Positions 1-13,747 of a stretch of DNA of 64,000 bases are shown piece after piece. Every line of letters begins with the position of its first letter. The stretch's first letter is position 1. The stretch is from NCBI RefSeq assembly GCF_017654505.1, contig NC_054540.1, positions 35,836,554 through 35,900,553 on the forward strand. Reading direction: 5' to 3'. The notes under the pieces are model-generated. The model was not told the origin of the DNA and did not search any database. It saw only the letters and a program-made list of their open reading frames with translations. The translations under genes were made by a program, and so were the position numbers. The DNA is from Polyodon spathula. Its lineage: Eukaryota > Chordata > Actinopteri > Acipenseriformes > Polyodontidae.

Positions 1-190
1 ATAAATACAGAGTTTACAGTAATCGTAAATCTCGAAAAACTACTCACTTCTAAATCTTTTGTAGTCATTTTTGTATTACTTTAGTATAAATACATGTTAA
101 TTTGGATTCATATGTTGTTTTTTTCTGACCCATTTTCCCATTGGAAATAGTGATATTTTGGAAAAAATATCACTGTCCTGGTCACAAAAA
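1..190 (+). mobile_element. Truncated copy of the CACTA-type transposon (3' end)
   Basis: This stretch matches the reverse complement of about 20,330-20,545, the 3' end of the complete element at 20,244-22,654. It includes the last codons of the transposase reading frame (ending Thr-Thr-His-Phe-stop) and the inner inverted repeat (ATATCACTGTCCTGGTCAC). Compared with the complete copy it lacks an internal segment of about 25 bases and carries indels in the coding tail. It runs off the window's left edge and degenerates into A/T tracts near 190. It shows that the family is multicopy, hence mobile. Confidence 0.85.
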
Positions 191-1240
191 AAAAAAATAC
201 TTTTTTTTTTTTTGAGTGCACTGTTGGGATGGGTTAAAATTCAAATAATGCAACTCAATTAAACAAAAAAGCTTTACTAAAGACAACTGAGCAAGACCTT
301 GTTGTCTTTCCAGTTTGGTTGGAACAATAGTGCTAATTCATTACTTGAAATATCACTATAGTTTTATGGTCACAAAAAAAAAATAATTTTTTTTTTTTTT
401 AAATGCACTATCTGGTCACTTTTTTAGGACCTGTGCCTAGTATGGGCACTGACCCCCTCTTGCCCTGATAACAGGCTTGACTGGAAGTGGCACAGACTCC
501 ACAAGGTGCTGGAAGTTGTCTCAAGAGATCCATTCAGATGTTCATATTAAAAATTCAAGAATAATTTTCTCAAAAAATATTAAAATGTAAATTGAATCCC
601 TACCTTGCTCCTACACTAGAAAAGACAACTTTCCCTTACAACTGCACTTTTGAGACAACTTGATTATTCAAATAATGTGCTTATCTTTGCAGAGTGGATT
701 GTTAAGAGATACTTTGATGGAGAAATGTATTTCCCCATCACTATAACCAGCAGTGATCTATGTATAGATTAAATGCTACTGTATATATAAAATGCCAACA
801 AAGGACCAGATTAAAAAGTGTGCACAATGTTTTATTGTAAAGGAACAGTGTAAATCCGGGGGTGAAATTTCATGAAGGGAACAGGAGAAAATAGAACTAC
901 ATATTTAACTTATTGCTGGTTTAAATAGTTTGTATGTGTATGGAGGGAGCGAATTGTTATTTCATGGATGGGCGCACAATCTTTGATTAATATTGTGGTT
1001 TTAAAATAATGAAAGTAATAAAAATGGTACTTACCGTTTGTTTTAGGAGTAAGTTTTGACTGCAGACCAGGTGTTGTGCCAAATAGTCTCATCTGTAGTC
1101 AGAAGACATGCGCAGTGATGCGAATTCATCTGTGCATGCCTGGAATATCTTTTCCTCCATCTTTACCAAAACCTGTAGCCTTTCATTTTTAATCAGTACA
1201 TGAAAATGAAAGAACTGGTTTAAGAAAACATAATGCACTT
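191..1240. other. AT-rich intergenic DNA
   Basis: I see no gene here. A motif resembling the transposon end (ATATCACT, then GGTCACAAAA and an A/T tract, then TGCACT) occurs at about 160-225 and again at about 345-415, so part of the end appears duplicated. The rest is unassigned. Confidence 0.5.
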
Positions 1241-1545
1241 TAACTTGCACTTATCTGCTCCCTATTTTACAGTATTTAGTCCTGCACTTAGCCCAATCTG
1301 TAGTATTTTGTATTTCACCTGCACTCTTATCTAACCCTGATGTAACTATCAACACTGTTATCTTGAACTGTCCCGATATCAAATCGTACTGTGTTTTGTA
1401 TTTGCATTTATTAGGACTGAAGTTATTATATTGTATTTTGTATCTTGCTTATAATTGTACTGCAATTGTTGGTATGTATTTTAATTTGTATACAACTGTA
1501 AGTTGCCCTGGGTAAGGGCATCCGCTAATAAATAAATAAAATAAA
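1240..1545 (+). repeat. L2-like LINE 3' tail
   Basis: The segment ends with GTAAGTTGCCCTGGGTAAGG, then GCATCCGCTAA and an AATAAATA-type tail. This is the widespread fish L2-type LINE/SINE 3' signature. No reverse transcriptase coding remains, so it is a 5'-truncated insertion. A second tail of the same kind is at about 13,690-13,746. The 5' limit is a guess from where the T-rich unique-looking sequence starts. Confidence 0.6.
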
Positions 1546-3186
1546 AATTAATATTTAAATGCACAATAATGAAAACTGCATTCGTCTACATGTAATTTTA
1601 GGCTACTTGAAAACTGAACAGAAATCGTTATTAATGTGCTTTACATATTGTTAATGCTGTGCACATTTTCGCACAGCAGTCCTTAAGTAGTCTCTTAGTC
1701 GATTAGCTGTCACTCGCTGAAGTTCATTCATGCTAGTACTTTATAAACAAACTATGAAAATTTATATTTTCTTAATTGGTAACATGTAAGTAAGTTTTCT
1801 TAAAAGGAAAAAAGAAACTAGATGGTTTACACAGCAAATCACACCAGTGTGCTCACTGACCGGGGGAGCACAGAGGGGTCACGAATTCCAAGTACAGTAT
1901 CTGGTACTTGTCATTATATCTTTCTAATTCCTGTGACTGGAGGTGAGAAGTGAGCTCTGTGGTTGCAAATACATTGCGTTGTGGAAGATGTCGTTTCTGC
2001 ATTAGCTGCCATGGTTGTTTTGAGCGCCAGTATGGCTGCGCAGTGCTTAGGTGACGGCACCTAAAAAACTCAATAGGAGAGAAACAGTTTATCAGTGATG
2101 TGCTTGTTCCAACTCCTGTCTCCTGAGCAATTAAATAGTATTCTTTGTGTGAGTTTCTAACCCTGATCCCTTACAAAAGCGTACCACTGTAAAAGCATAG
2201 CAAAGTGTAGTGGTGAAAACTCAGAAATAGGTTATAGTATAACCACGGGAAAAGCATGGGAAAACGATACACTTACCTGGTAACCATTTATAAGGGATAT
2301 CAGCCCACATTAATTCAGTAAGGCATTTATTTGCTGTGCAGTTACTTAAACAGTTAATGTTTCTTATGAAATGGGGAGCACTGCTTTAGTAAGAGTTTAA
2401 TTGACTGCTAGTTTTACTTTAATGTTGTGTGAGTTGGGGTTCATAGTTGGTGTTTCATTGTGAGTTCAGTTCATAAGAGTCCAAGTTTAAACCTTCCTGT
2501 ATCACCCACATGGCACCCTTTTGCCTGTGTCACACCACACAGCCTCTTTGTTTACATTGCTCCAATGTATTGTTGCTTGTGGACAGAGTGAAGATCTATA
2601 AGCCAGTCTTGTAGTGGTGTCCCTGATGTGAAAGGGGCGTGTGCGTAAGACTGGTCCTGATTAAGGGCGTGGGAGTGCGTACTTTCATGTGCGTGTGTGG
2701 GGGGATCACCTTTATGTATAATTACTGTTTGTGATGTTTAAATAACGCATAAAGGGGGGTACATGGTTATTTTATGAATTTTGAATTGCCAATGAAAATT
2801 AATGTTAGCATTGCAAAGGTTCAATACTGGATGGTCATAAATGTTAGCCTTTATCTGTCATTCGGAGGACGCTGTAGAGAGCGTTCTCACTGCGTTTTCC
2901 CTCTTTACCTCATTTCTCTATGCTGTTCGCTCTAGCTTTCCTCAGCTGCGCTCCGTCTGGGGGAATGTGATCAGCCAGCTCAGTCACATCCGGGTGGGGG
3001 GGGGGCAGCTCATTTCTAGTCATCTCTAGAATAGTTTGGCGCAGCACTCGCAACGTCAGTCAAGGGTCGTGGCCAGGGCAGCGCTGGGAGTTCCGTTTGG
3101 CAGCCCTGCCTGTCAATCTCCCCCTAACTTTTCCTTAACTCTCCACGCCACCCAGCTGCCAGCTGATGCTGCCTGAGTAGTGACGG
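1546..3186. other. Intergenic DNA with a GC-richer pocket
   Basis: I see no convincing gene. From about 2,840 to 3,180 the sequence is clearly richer in G and C than its surroundings and has a run of ten G near 2,997. It could be old repeat DNA or a CpG-bearing regulatory segment. Short open frames there show no recognisable protein. Confidence 0.4.
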
Positions 3187-3347
3187 TGTAACAGTCACCC
3201 TACACAGCTGATAGGCAACTGTACTGTCCTCCCTTAGGAGATACTACTGGCCAAATAATTAAAACTAAATAAGTCAGTAAGGGTGACTGACAGTAAAACA
3301 GGGTCGTCACAATGCGTCAATTTCACTAAACAAAGACTGGTTTATTC
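3187..3347 (-). repeat. LTR segment, 3' copy
   Basis: The plus strand starts TGTAACAGTCACCC, so on the minus strand the LTR ends in CA. It matches 4,968-5,128 over 161 bases with four mismatches by my count. The LTR probably continues toward about 3,800, but only this part is shared by both copies. Confidence 0.85.
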
Positions 3348-3835
3348 TGAGGAACACAAAGCTTGACCAAAAGAATAAGACTAAACAATTACAGTAGAAA
3401 ACAACTCAATTGGGGACAGAGTGACAAGGAAGAGAATATAGTGTAAACAAACCCAGGAAAACAGCTTATAAATGAAGATACACAGCAGAGTTTGAGAATA
3501 TAACCACAACCATTTAACAATTACTGACAAAGAGGATTATTAAGATACAGAATGAATAAACAATGCAACCCAAAATATATATCAACAGCATAGTAATGAA
3601 GTCCCAACAATTAACAAAAGAAAAAAAACAACAACGATGAAAAAGTCCATGGAAAAAGCTCACCAAACCTGTCTGAAAGTTTCGATAATTACTTGGGATT
3701 AAGGTGAACGATGATGTAGAGGTCTTCAAGAGATGAAAAACATTGAGAACAATGAAATGGATGTTTGATGAATACTGAGGTTGCAAACAGTCCAGAACAG
3801 ATGCACAAAAACATACAACCACATGGTTACCTTTC

Positions 3836-4885
3836 TTGCCTAGGGATGCTTGGTTGGAGTTGGCTTTGGCCCAGTATTCTTTTTGGGCAGTGTTGTCACG
3901 CTCCACCTGGGTACCCACCCGTACCAGATCTGCCACCTTCCTCACAGTTCCTCTCAGACAGCTGGAGAGTTTGGGATTACTGTTGTTGAATCCGTCGCAC
4001 TACCTCCACCTCTTCCAAATCCGGCTTCCAGCGCAGGCACAGTGCACGATAGTCATAAGCAAAATCTGTTATTTGCTCATTGGGCAACACCCTGGAGATT
4101 GAAGGCAGAAAGGCTTGACGGAACACCTCCTTGAATACCTGCCAGGTTTGAATGCCCTGGCGCTCCGCCTCCCACCAGCTCTTTGCCAAACCCTTCAGGG
4201 TGGTTGAGAATGTAGCAAGAATCTCACTGTCAGATATTGGCCGTAGAGCAAGGAACTCGTCACACTTATCCATGAACTCGATGGCATCAGTGTTGGGTTC
4301 CTCTCCAAACTCCGGGAAGTTGATTTTAATTGGCAGCTTCGTTTGAGGAAGATTACCTCTGGAACCAGTTGACGCCCTCTCAAATGAGAACTGTGGTGGT
4401 ACAGATAGGCTTCCGGAAGTGGTAGATGGGCAAACTAGAGGCAGACGAGGTGTGCTGGTCTTTTTTAGGAGCTTCTTAAGCTCCTCTGCCCAGAGTGCAT
4501 CACAGCGTTTAAAACAATTGACTGTGGCTTTTTCCAATTCATCTGTAAACGTACTTATATCATTAAATCTTCTTTCGATATATCCTCTCAGGCCCTCTTC
4601 CCTGTTAAAAATGCTCTCCTGGGTGTGGGTGAAGTCACTCTCCAGTTGCTCCACTCGCTGGGTGAGTTGCTGGATCTGCTCACACATTTGCTCAATAGCA
4701 CCCCTGTCAGTAAGATTCCCTTCATCATCCTCGTCCCTGATAAGTGCTGACTCTTCATGGCTAATATATAGGTCACTTAAGCGGGAAGTTAACTCATTGT
4801 CAGCCTCTCTTATAGTAACATGGGGTCTCTCAACAAACTCAGAAAAGCTAAGGGTATCCAAAGAGTGATTCTCTTTGTCAGACAT
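3836..4885 (-). pseudogene. gag pseudogene of LTR retrotransposon
   Basis: Reading starts at an ATG at 4,885 and runs about 302 codons to a stop near 3,977. Homology then continues in another frame to about 3,836, so a frameshift breaks the gene. The first half is acidic with a likely coiled coil (glutamine/glutamate/leucine-rich, roughly residues 65-130). The second half has the capsid-like pattern of Ty3/gypsy and Arc-type Gag: a PEF motif, a D-E-F-L-A-L block and A-K-S-W-W-E. The shifted 3' piece keeps a V-R-V-G-T-Q-V-E block typical of such proteins. The role in a live element would be capsid formation; this copy cannot make an intact protein. No zinc knuckle is visible. Confidence 0.8.
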
Positions 4886-4946
4886 TGTGCACTCTTAAAT
4901 TTTAACCAGATAATTTGGGGAGTAAATTTATTATGACACTAAAGGG

Positions 4947-4964
4947 TCCCCGTACAGGCCACCA
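4947..4964 (-). other. Primer binding site candidate
   Basis: On the minus strand, three bases after the LTR end, the sequence reads TGGTGGCCTGTACGGGGA. Starting with TGG directly inside the 5' LTR is what a tRNA 3' end (CCA) requires. I could not assign the tRNA. Confidence 0.55.
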
Positions 4965-4967
4965 ATC

Positions 4968-5128
4968 TGTAACAGTCACCCTACACAGTTGATAGGCAAC
5001 TGTACTGTCCTCCCTTATGAGATACTACTGGCCAAATAATTAAAACTAAATAAGTCAGTAAGGGTGACTGACAGTAAAACAGGGTCATCACAATGCGTCA
5101 ATTTCACTAAACAAACACTGGTTTATTC
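4968..5128 (-). repeat. LTR segment, 5' copy
   Basis: Near-identical partner of 3,187-3,347 (161 bases, four mismatches). After 5,128 the match stops and the sequence becomes an inverted piece of the same LTR. Confidence 0.85.
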
Positions 5129-5168
5129 TTTTGGTCAAGATTTGTGTTCCTCGGAATAAACCAGTCTG

Positions 5169-6839
5169 CCCATAAACGCTTTATTTTATTTTTTTTACAC
5201 ATGGCACCCCATACTAGAGATCTCGATAAATAATTTCAAGATACTTGTAAAATAATTTTAGCTCTATTTATACAGTTTTCATATATCTTCAAAGGGACCA
5301 ATTCAACATTTGTAACTGATTTAAGGAAATCTGCAATTCATTTAAAGATATCTGTAAATGATTTAGAGATATATTGAAATGTACTTTGAGATTTCTCTAA
5401 ATGATCATTTGGCTTTCCATACACCATATGCAACATTGGCTTGATCAGCCAGTCTTTCTATTAGTAAGTGTACCATCAAGGACACAGCTAAACTAGATCC
5501 AGTTGTTACAGTACATGTCTTAGAGATTTAAGATTATTGGCTATGGATCATTTAGACACAATGCCGAAGTCAGAAAGGGGTGTCATTCATCTCCTGATAA
5601 AATAGAACTTCTTCATGTAGTGTCTCATTATGTCCACAAGAGGGGGACAGTCACTTATGAATGGAATATAAACACCCATCCCTGCAGCAAAGCCCATCAG
5701 TAGTTATGGCTGTTTTAAAACACTTATTTTTTTCTTTTCCATGCCTTGTGTAACCCCCACCCCCCACCGCCCACCACCACCATATAAGCCCACATTGGAA
5801 AAATAAGCTCCATAGCTGTTTTCTGCATGAACACCTGCACATGATATCAATAAAAGAGCAGGTTTCTACAGATAGCAGCAGCTGCAGCAAGTCTGTAGCG
5901 CAAATATATTTTAGTGAATGTAAACAAGTTCTGTCTTCCAATGGACTGAAAAAGGGTAAACTCTGGAAGAATGAGGTGGAATGATGTTTTAGATTAAAGT
6001 TGGCCTTTAAGAGTGTTTAACTGATGTTTTACGTTGCAGGAAACATGGAAACTTTGGTAGATTGTCAGTCAATACAAATATTTTATTTCAACCGAATTAG
6101 TCTGTAAAAAATTAAAACAAAAAAAAATATTGCACAATACACTGCCAAAAAAATGTGAATCCTTTAATCTTTTAGATATAAAGCAGTACTAACACAGACA
6201 CCAAAAGACTTGAGGTTGTAATGTTTTACATATCGTTTATTTTTAATACTATTGCTTGTAATGCATTAGCTGGGCACACTTTGGATTTATTGGCAGAATA
6301 TAGTACACAGGCCATAGTGTGCAATACAGCAACAATCTACAAAGCACTCTAGTTCTCTTCCAAGATTTCCATTCCAAAACAATACAATGTTTTCTCACAT
6401 TTGTGTGCTTTTCTATGCTTTATTATCACGGTACACTGCAGTAAACTCCTCTAAGGGTATAGCTTCAAGAATAAACCTGGGTTTTTAAGTAACTGGAATT
6501 CCTCTTCCAGGTTATTGCAACACATTTAATTTGCTTACTGTGCTCTGTGTATGTTGCTCTTGATTAATAGCAGGGTTCTTCAGTGCTATACTGCGGACCC
6601 CAGTGCATTACACTGGGACTGTTGACCCCAGTAAACTTCTAGATTAGAACTGCCTACTTGTACACTGTGGCATAATGAGATCTTGGGTTTGTGTGACCTG
6701 GTCGCACTCCCTCCACCCCCCAAAATTCTAAAATTCTAGGTGATGCTAAATGCTTGGCCATAGCTGTGGAACAGTATTGGGTGGGGAGGGCTGGGTCTGA
6801 GAACCAGCAAATTCAAAATATGAGATTCTGAATATTGTT
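5169..6839. other. Intergenic DNA, no gene seen
   Basis: AT-rich sequence with a short C-rich tract near 5,757-5,776. No protein homology or RNA gene recognised. Confidence 0.5.
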
Positions 6840-6869
6840 TATATACCACAATGTATACCCAGATGGCTC

Positions 6870-7140
6870 ATCCTGGGTATACCTGGCCGGGCGCCTGCGG
6901 GCTTGCCTGTAAGCTACCCAGGATTGCATTGTCCTCCGACGCTGTAGCTCTGGGTAGCTGCATGGTGAGTCTCCAGGGTGTAAAGAGCAGGCGGCTGATG
7001 GCACACACTTCGGAGGACAGCGTGTGTTCATCTTTGCATCTCCCGATTCAGCGCAGGGGTAGTAGGGATGGGCTGAGCCTAAAAATAATTAGACATTACT
7101 AAATTGGGGCGAAAACAATAAAAATAATTGGCGACCATTA
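6870..7140 (+). repeat. tRNA-derived SINE, 5'-truncated
   Basis: Shares its body with the reverse complement of 62,240-62,475: a stretch containing GTCCTCCGACGCTGTAGCTC, a CTTCGGAGGACAG block and a TCTCCCGATTCAGC(A/G)CAGGG block. The tRNA-like head seen at 45,026 and 63,963 is missing. It ends in an A-rich tail with AATTGG motifs. Confidence 0.7.
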
Positions 7141-9440
7141 CATTTTTTAAATAAATAAATAAAGATGGGAATTTACCTACCAAGTGACAGACAAAATATT
7201 TCCTGTGGAATTAGTTTCACTTCTAATGGAGCTAACATATGGAATATTTTCCAAAATAAACTTAAAAATAATGACAGCCACCAGTATTTTTGCAGATTCA
7301 AAAAAATACTTTATTAGAAGAACAATAATACAGCAGATGGAAAGATCCCATCTCAATCACACACCTCTTCAAAGTCAACGCTTCACACAATAGCTGTTTC
7401 TTGAATGTGTTTGCTTCAGGAAATTTAACAAGGCCTCTATTTTACTTTGGAGGAAGAAAACACAGAGCCACCCCTTTACTTTAAACCAACAGACACACAC
7501 TAAACAAAACACAGGTTTCCTAACAAGGCAAAGACCAAACACTACCTGTGAAGCCTATGTGTAGGACTGAAGCCACTGATGAGTGTTGCGTTTCAAGAAG
7601 CTGATTAACCTCCTGAGTGTCAAACAAGAGGCAGACAACTTTACACTGTGGATCACTCTGGAATAACCAAACAGAGCCCTCACCAATACTCAGCACATGT
7701 CCCACAGATATGTATTAGTCAATTTAAAAGTGCAATCCAGGTCTGTTCATTTTTAGCAAAACCACAAAGAGCTAGATGTACTAGATCTAAAACACTATTT
7801 AATACAACATCTTTAAGAAAAACAAACTAAATATTACAAATGTTATATTAAATAACCAAGTTTTAAACATAGTTTTCAGTTACTGTACACTAAACTGATG
7901 CAGACCATTCTCTAGGGTAAATGCTTATGAATCTGACCCATGGTGCTTGAAGACCATAAGAAATAAGAAAAATGAAATCAGAGTCAAGGGCTAGCTAGGT
8001 TTCCTGCAGAACTTATTTTATACATCTAAATTTATAGCAAAAAAAGTGTTATGAATAGAATTCATTTGAAAACAATAGCCCAGTACACATTAAAATAGTT
8101 ATGATTATAGAACACAAAAATTATAAGTACATTTTCATTTAATACAAGTTTTCCAGTTTTGCCCTCATTTGTTACTAATAAAAGATAAAGTCAGCTATTT
8201 TTGTTATAATGTGCTTCACAATGTTAGGTGTTCCATAGTTTTACCAAGATTGTAGTCCGATAGGTTATATACAAGAACTGCTTCTGTTATTACTGTATCC
8301 CGCTCAATGACTTCAGACCAGCAGGCAACATTCTACATGGTTCAGCTTGTATCATTAAATGGCTACTAGGCTATGTTTTGCAGCCTTGATAAAGAATGGA
8401 TTCATTTTTAATAAGAACCACACAGAAGTGTCAAAGAGTGTATTTCAGTTCTTGTCTTGCTGTTTGCACTCTCTCGCTCACCCCTTGCAAACTTCCATCT
8501 TGAGAGTCTAGTGTGAAACTCAAGAAAGATCAGATCACATTGAAATCAAAACAGCCCCAGGGTAACAGGGTCGGGAAACATACTGAATGATGAATGAATA
8601 TTGCTTCATCTTGCATTTCTCATTACTAATTTTAAAGATTACCATCAAAGTGTGGCTTATCCATTTCAAGTATTGGATCTATTTTCTGTAAGATGCATTA
8701 AAAAAAAAAAATATGGATTTGGATATTTCACTACATCCAGTGACCACTGTCTTCGTTCTAGATAACACACATTTATAGGCACACCTATAATTGGGATTAG
8801 TGACAAACTGGTGATGCAATATTGATATGACTAACACTGGACTGCAGCACAGCGCTCTGTTAAATAATGAAATGGACACATGCCTACTAGAAAAAGATAC
8901 TCTCTCTCTTTAGTTTAAAGGTCAAACGGACTCCCAGCAAAGACAGATTTAGAAACATAAGGATAAATTATAGAAAGATGCATATTTACTGTATCTTTCC
9001 TCTATTAGTATGTGAAAAAAATAGCCTTAGAAAGTTCTAATGAGGACCCATTAGAGTTACAAATGGGCGTTCTCTTATACCATTTATAACTGCTGCATTT
9101 GGCTATAATTTGGTGTATTCCTTATTTGATGACCAAAATAAATTATTTTTATTCCATTTAGTGTTTTACAGAAATGCTACAAATTAACCAAAAATGAGTA
9201 ACATTTTTGTGGCCGTGTTTAATATGGCATATAAATGTAACTTATCAATGAATTTCAGTCAAACCTTTATTAAAAAGCCCATCAATATATTTTATTAAAT
9301 CACTTTAATGTATCCCCATACCACTAGTATGTATTTCTCCATGTTACACCATGTCAATATGAAAAGCCCATTTAGATGGTCTCTTGAGTGGTAGCAGGTT
9401 TGACAGTTTATTCTTGTAAACTTCAGTGGAACCCAAAAAC
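7141..9440. other. Region downstream of adipor2, no gene seen
   Basis: AT-rich, low in coding potential. It lies 3' of the adipor2 stop codon on the minus strand and could contain distal 3' UTR, but nothing in the sequence proves transcription. Confidence 0.4.
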
Positions 9441-9451
9441 AAAATTAATTA

Positions 9452-12297
<2,846 letters not shown>

Positions 12298-12347
<50 letters not shown>
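12298..12347. repeat. (AT)n microsatellite
   Basis: About 50 bases of alternating AT, within about 200 bases of the adipor2 stop codon, so probably inside the 3' UTR. Confidence 0.97.
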
Positions 12348-12350
<3 letters not shown>

Positions 12351-12502
12351 ATTTTAATTTCTTTTTTTTTTTAAACAAATTCTTCCAAGTAGTGTGGTAA
12401 GCCTGGACTGGCCAAACCAAGCATTTTCAACATCGCTGTTTCTCCATTGGCCACAATGGATACTTCCTGCACTTATGTTTCAGACTCAATCCGCCACTCT
12501 GG

Positions 12503-12631
12503 TTACAGCGCGTTGCCTTCCGTGCAGCCGCCCCCCGCTGTGTAGCGGAACTCCTGCAGGTTCGACACTCCGTGGAAATGGACGAAAGCCCCCGCCACCA
12601 CCAAGATGTGAAACAACTGATGGGAATGGAA
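12503..12631 (-). CDS. adipor2: adipor2 last coding exon
   Basis: Last exon of adiponectin receptor 2, 129 bases including the TAA stop (12,503-12,505). It is preceded on the minus strand by an AG acceptor and continues in phase 0 from the exon at 16,939. It encodes F-H-S-H-Q-L-F-H followed by a hydrophobic stretch (ILVVAGAFVHF) that forms the last membrane helix, then GVSNLQEFR and a short tail ending G-N-A-L. The two histidines in H-Q-L-F-H are the family's zinc ligands (His337 and His341 in human AdipoR1). The extracellular C-terminal tail matches ADIPOR2/ADIPOR1 length. Confidence 0.95.
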   Translation of the reverse strand, partial: FHSHQLFHILVVAGAFVHFHGVSNLQEFRYTAGGGCTEGNAL

Positions 12632-13689
12632 CTGCGAGGAGGGGAAAAACAGAGAAGAAAAGATAAGCAAAACATATTATCATGAAGCTGCTAACACTGA
12701 CTAAGTAAAACAGACAGATTAGCTCTCTTCTCTATTTCTCCATTAAATCTCTGAGATGTGCCTTTTTAATTACGGTATTAAAACACTGTCGTAATTTTTT
12801 ATAGTCTATAATTTATATCTATAAATAGGGGTGGATTCAAATCGAAAGAACAGCGTTGCTTGATGACCCTGTTCTATGGGACTTCTGTAGGCCTGATCAG
12901 TAGCAGTTACTGAAGCACAATACTGAGGAATAAGTCATGCTGATTTTTCAGATATGTGCTATAGACTGCATTCCATGAAAGTAAAATCAACGACTTTGTC
13001 AGTGCTCAATGCAATGATCACTTCGTACCACAGAGACTAAAGCTTTTGTTTGGTAGTTTTTGGCAGGTACAAATTTTACTTTTTCTCTAAGACACTGGTA
13101 CACAAGTTCACAAAGACACGCAGACCTTTACAAAGACAGCTGTTCACAAAGACAATCAAGTAAGTGACCATTGATTCATTGACAACAGCGGAACCATTTA
13201 GAAACTCCAATATCAGCCTTAAACAAACAATTTCGTATAGTTTACTTTTATATAAAAAATACATTTTAATAGCTGCATCTATAAGGCACTTCATACAGAT
13301 AAAAATGATTACCATAGATTTTTTTTTTCTTACCCTGTGCACTAGTGCTCAATATTACTAGGCTGTCCACTGCGGATAATCAGTTCTCTGCAAGCGTTGC
13401 ATTTGTTTTTTCAGGTGTCAAATATTATTATTATTATACAACAATATACCGTTATCAAATAAACTCTGTGGCCCAAAACTACCCAAAGAGAAAAAACATG
13501 AGCACGGTTTTCATATTGCTGACTTAATAAAAACAATAATGTCAGAGTGCTATAAACCAGTACAAATACATTGCATGCTCAAGATTTCTGATGCAGAAAT
13601 CAAAAACATGAATCCAAATATCCAGCTTTTTTAGGTAAGCGTTCCATTTTCAATTTTACCTTTAAGGTAATGTTCATATGCACATTAAT

Positions 13690-13710
13690 GCGTAAGGGTG
13701 TCTGCCAAGA

Positions 13711-13746
<36 letters not shown>
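13690..13746 (+). repeat. L2-type tail with (AAT)n microsatellite
   Basis: GTAAGGGTGTCTGCCAAGAA followed by about 12 AAT units. This is the same tail type as at 1,500-1,545. Confidence 0.8.

Positions 13747-13747
<1 letters not shown>

Larger units (their letters stand above)
3187..5168 (-). mobile_element. Decayed LTR retrotransposon (Ty3/gypsy-type gag)
   Basis: A minus-strand element with two copies of one LTR segment (3,187-3,347 and 4,968-5,128), a primer-binding-site candidate beside the upper copy and a gag relic between them. No protease, reverse transcriptase or integrase coding is present. The internal part therefore carries a large deletion, or the copy derives from a gag-only non-autonomous element. 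The upper LTR lacks its outer part and turns into an inverted LTR fragment (5,129-5,168). Confidence 0.8.

Noticed and set aside
2841..3029. 62-codon frame in the GC-richer pocket
   Set aside because: No homology and no supporting splice or start signals.
12394..12666. Plus-strand open frame of 90 codons
   Set aside because: It is the antisense of the last adipor2 exon, which has clear homology.
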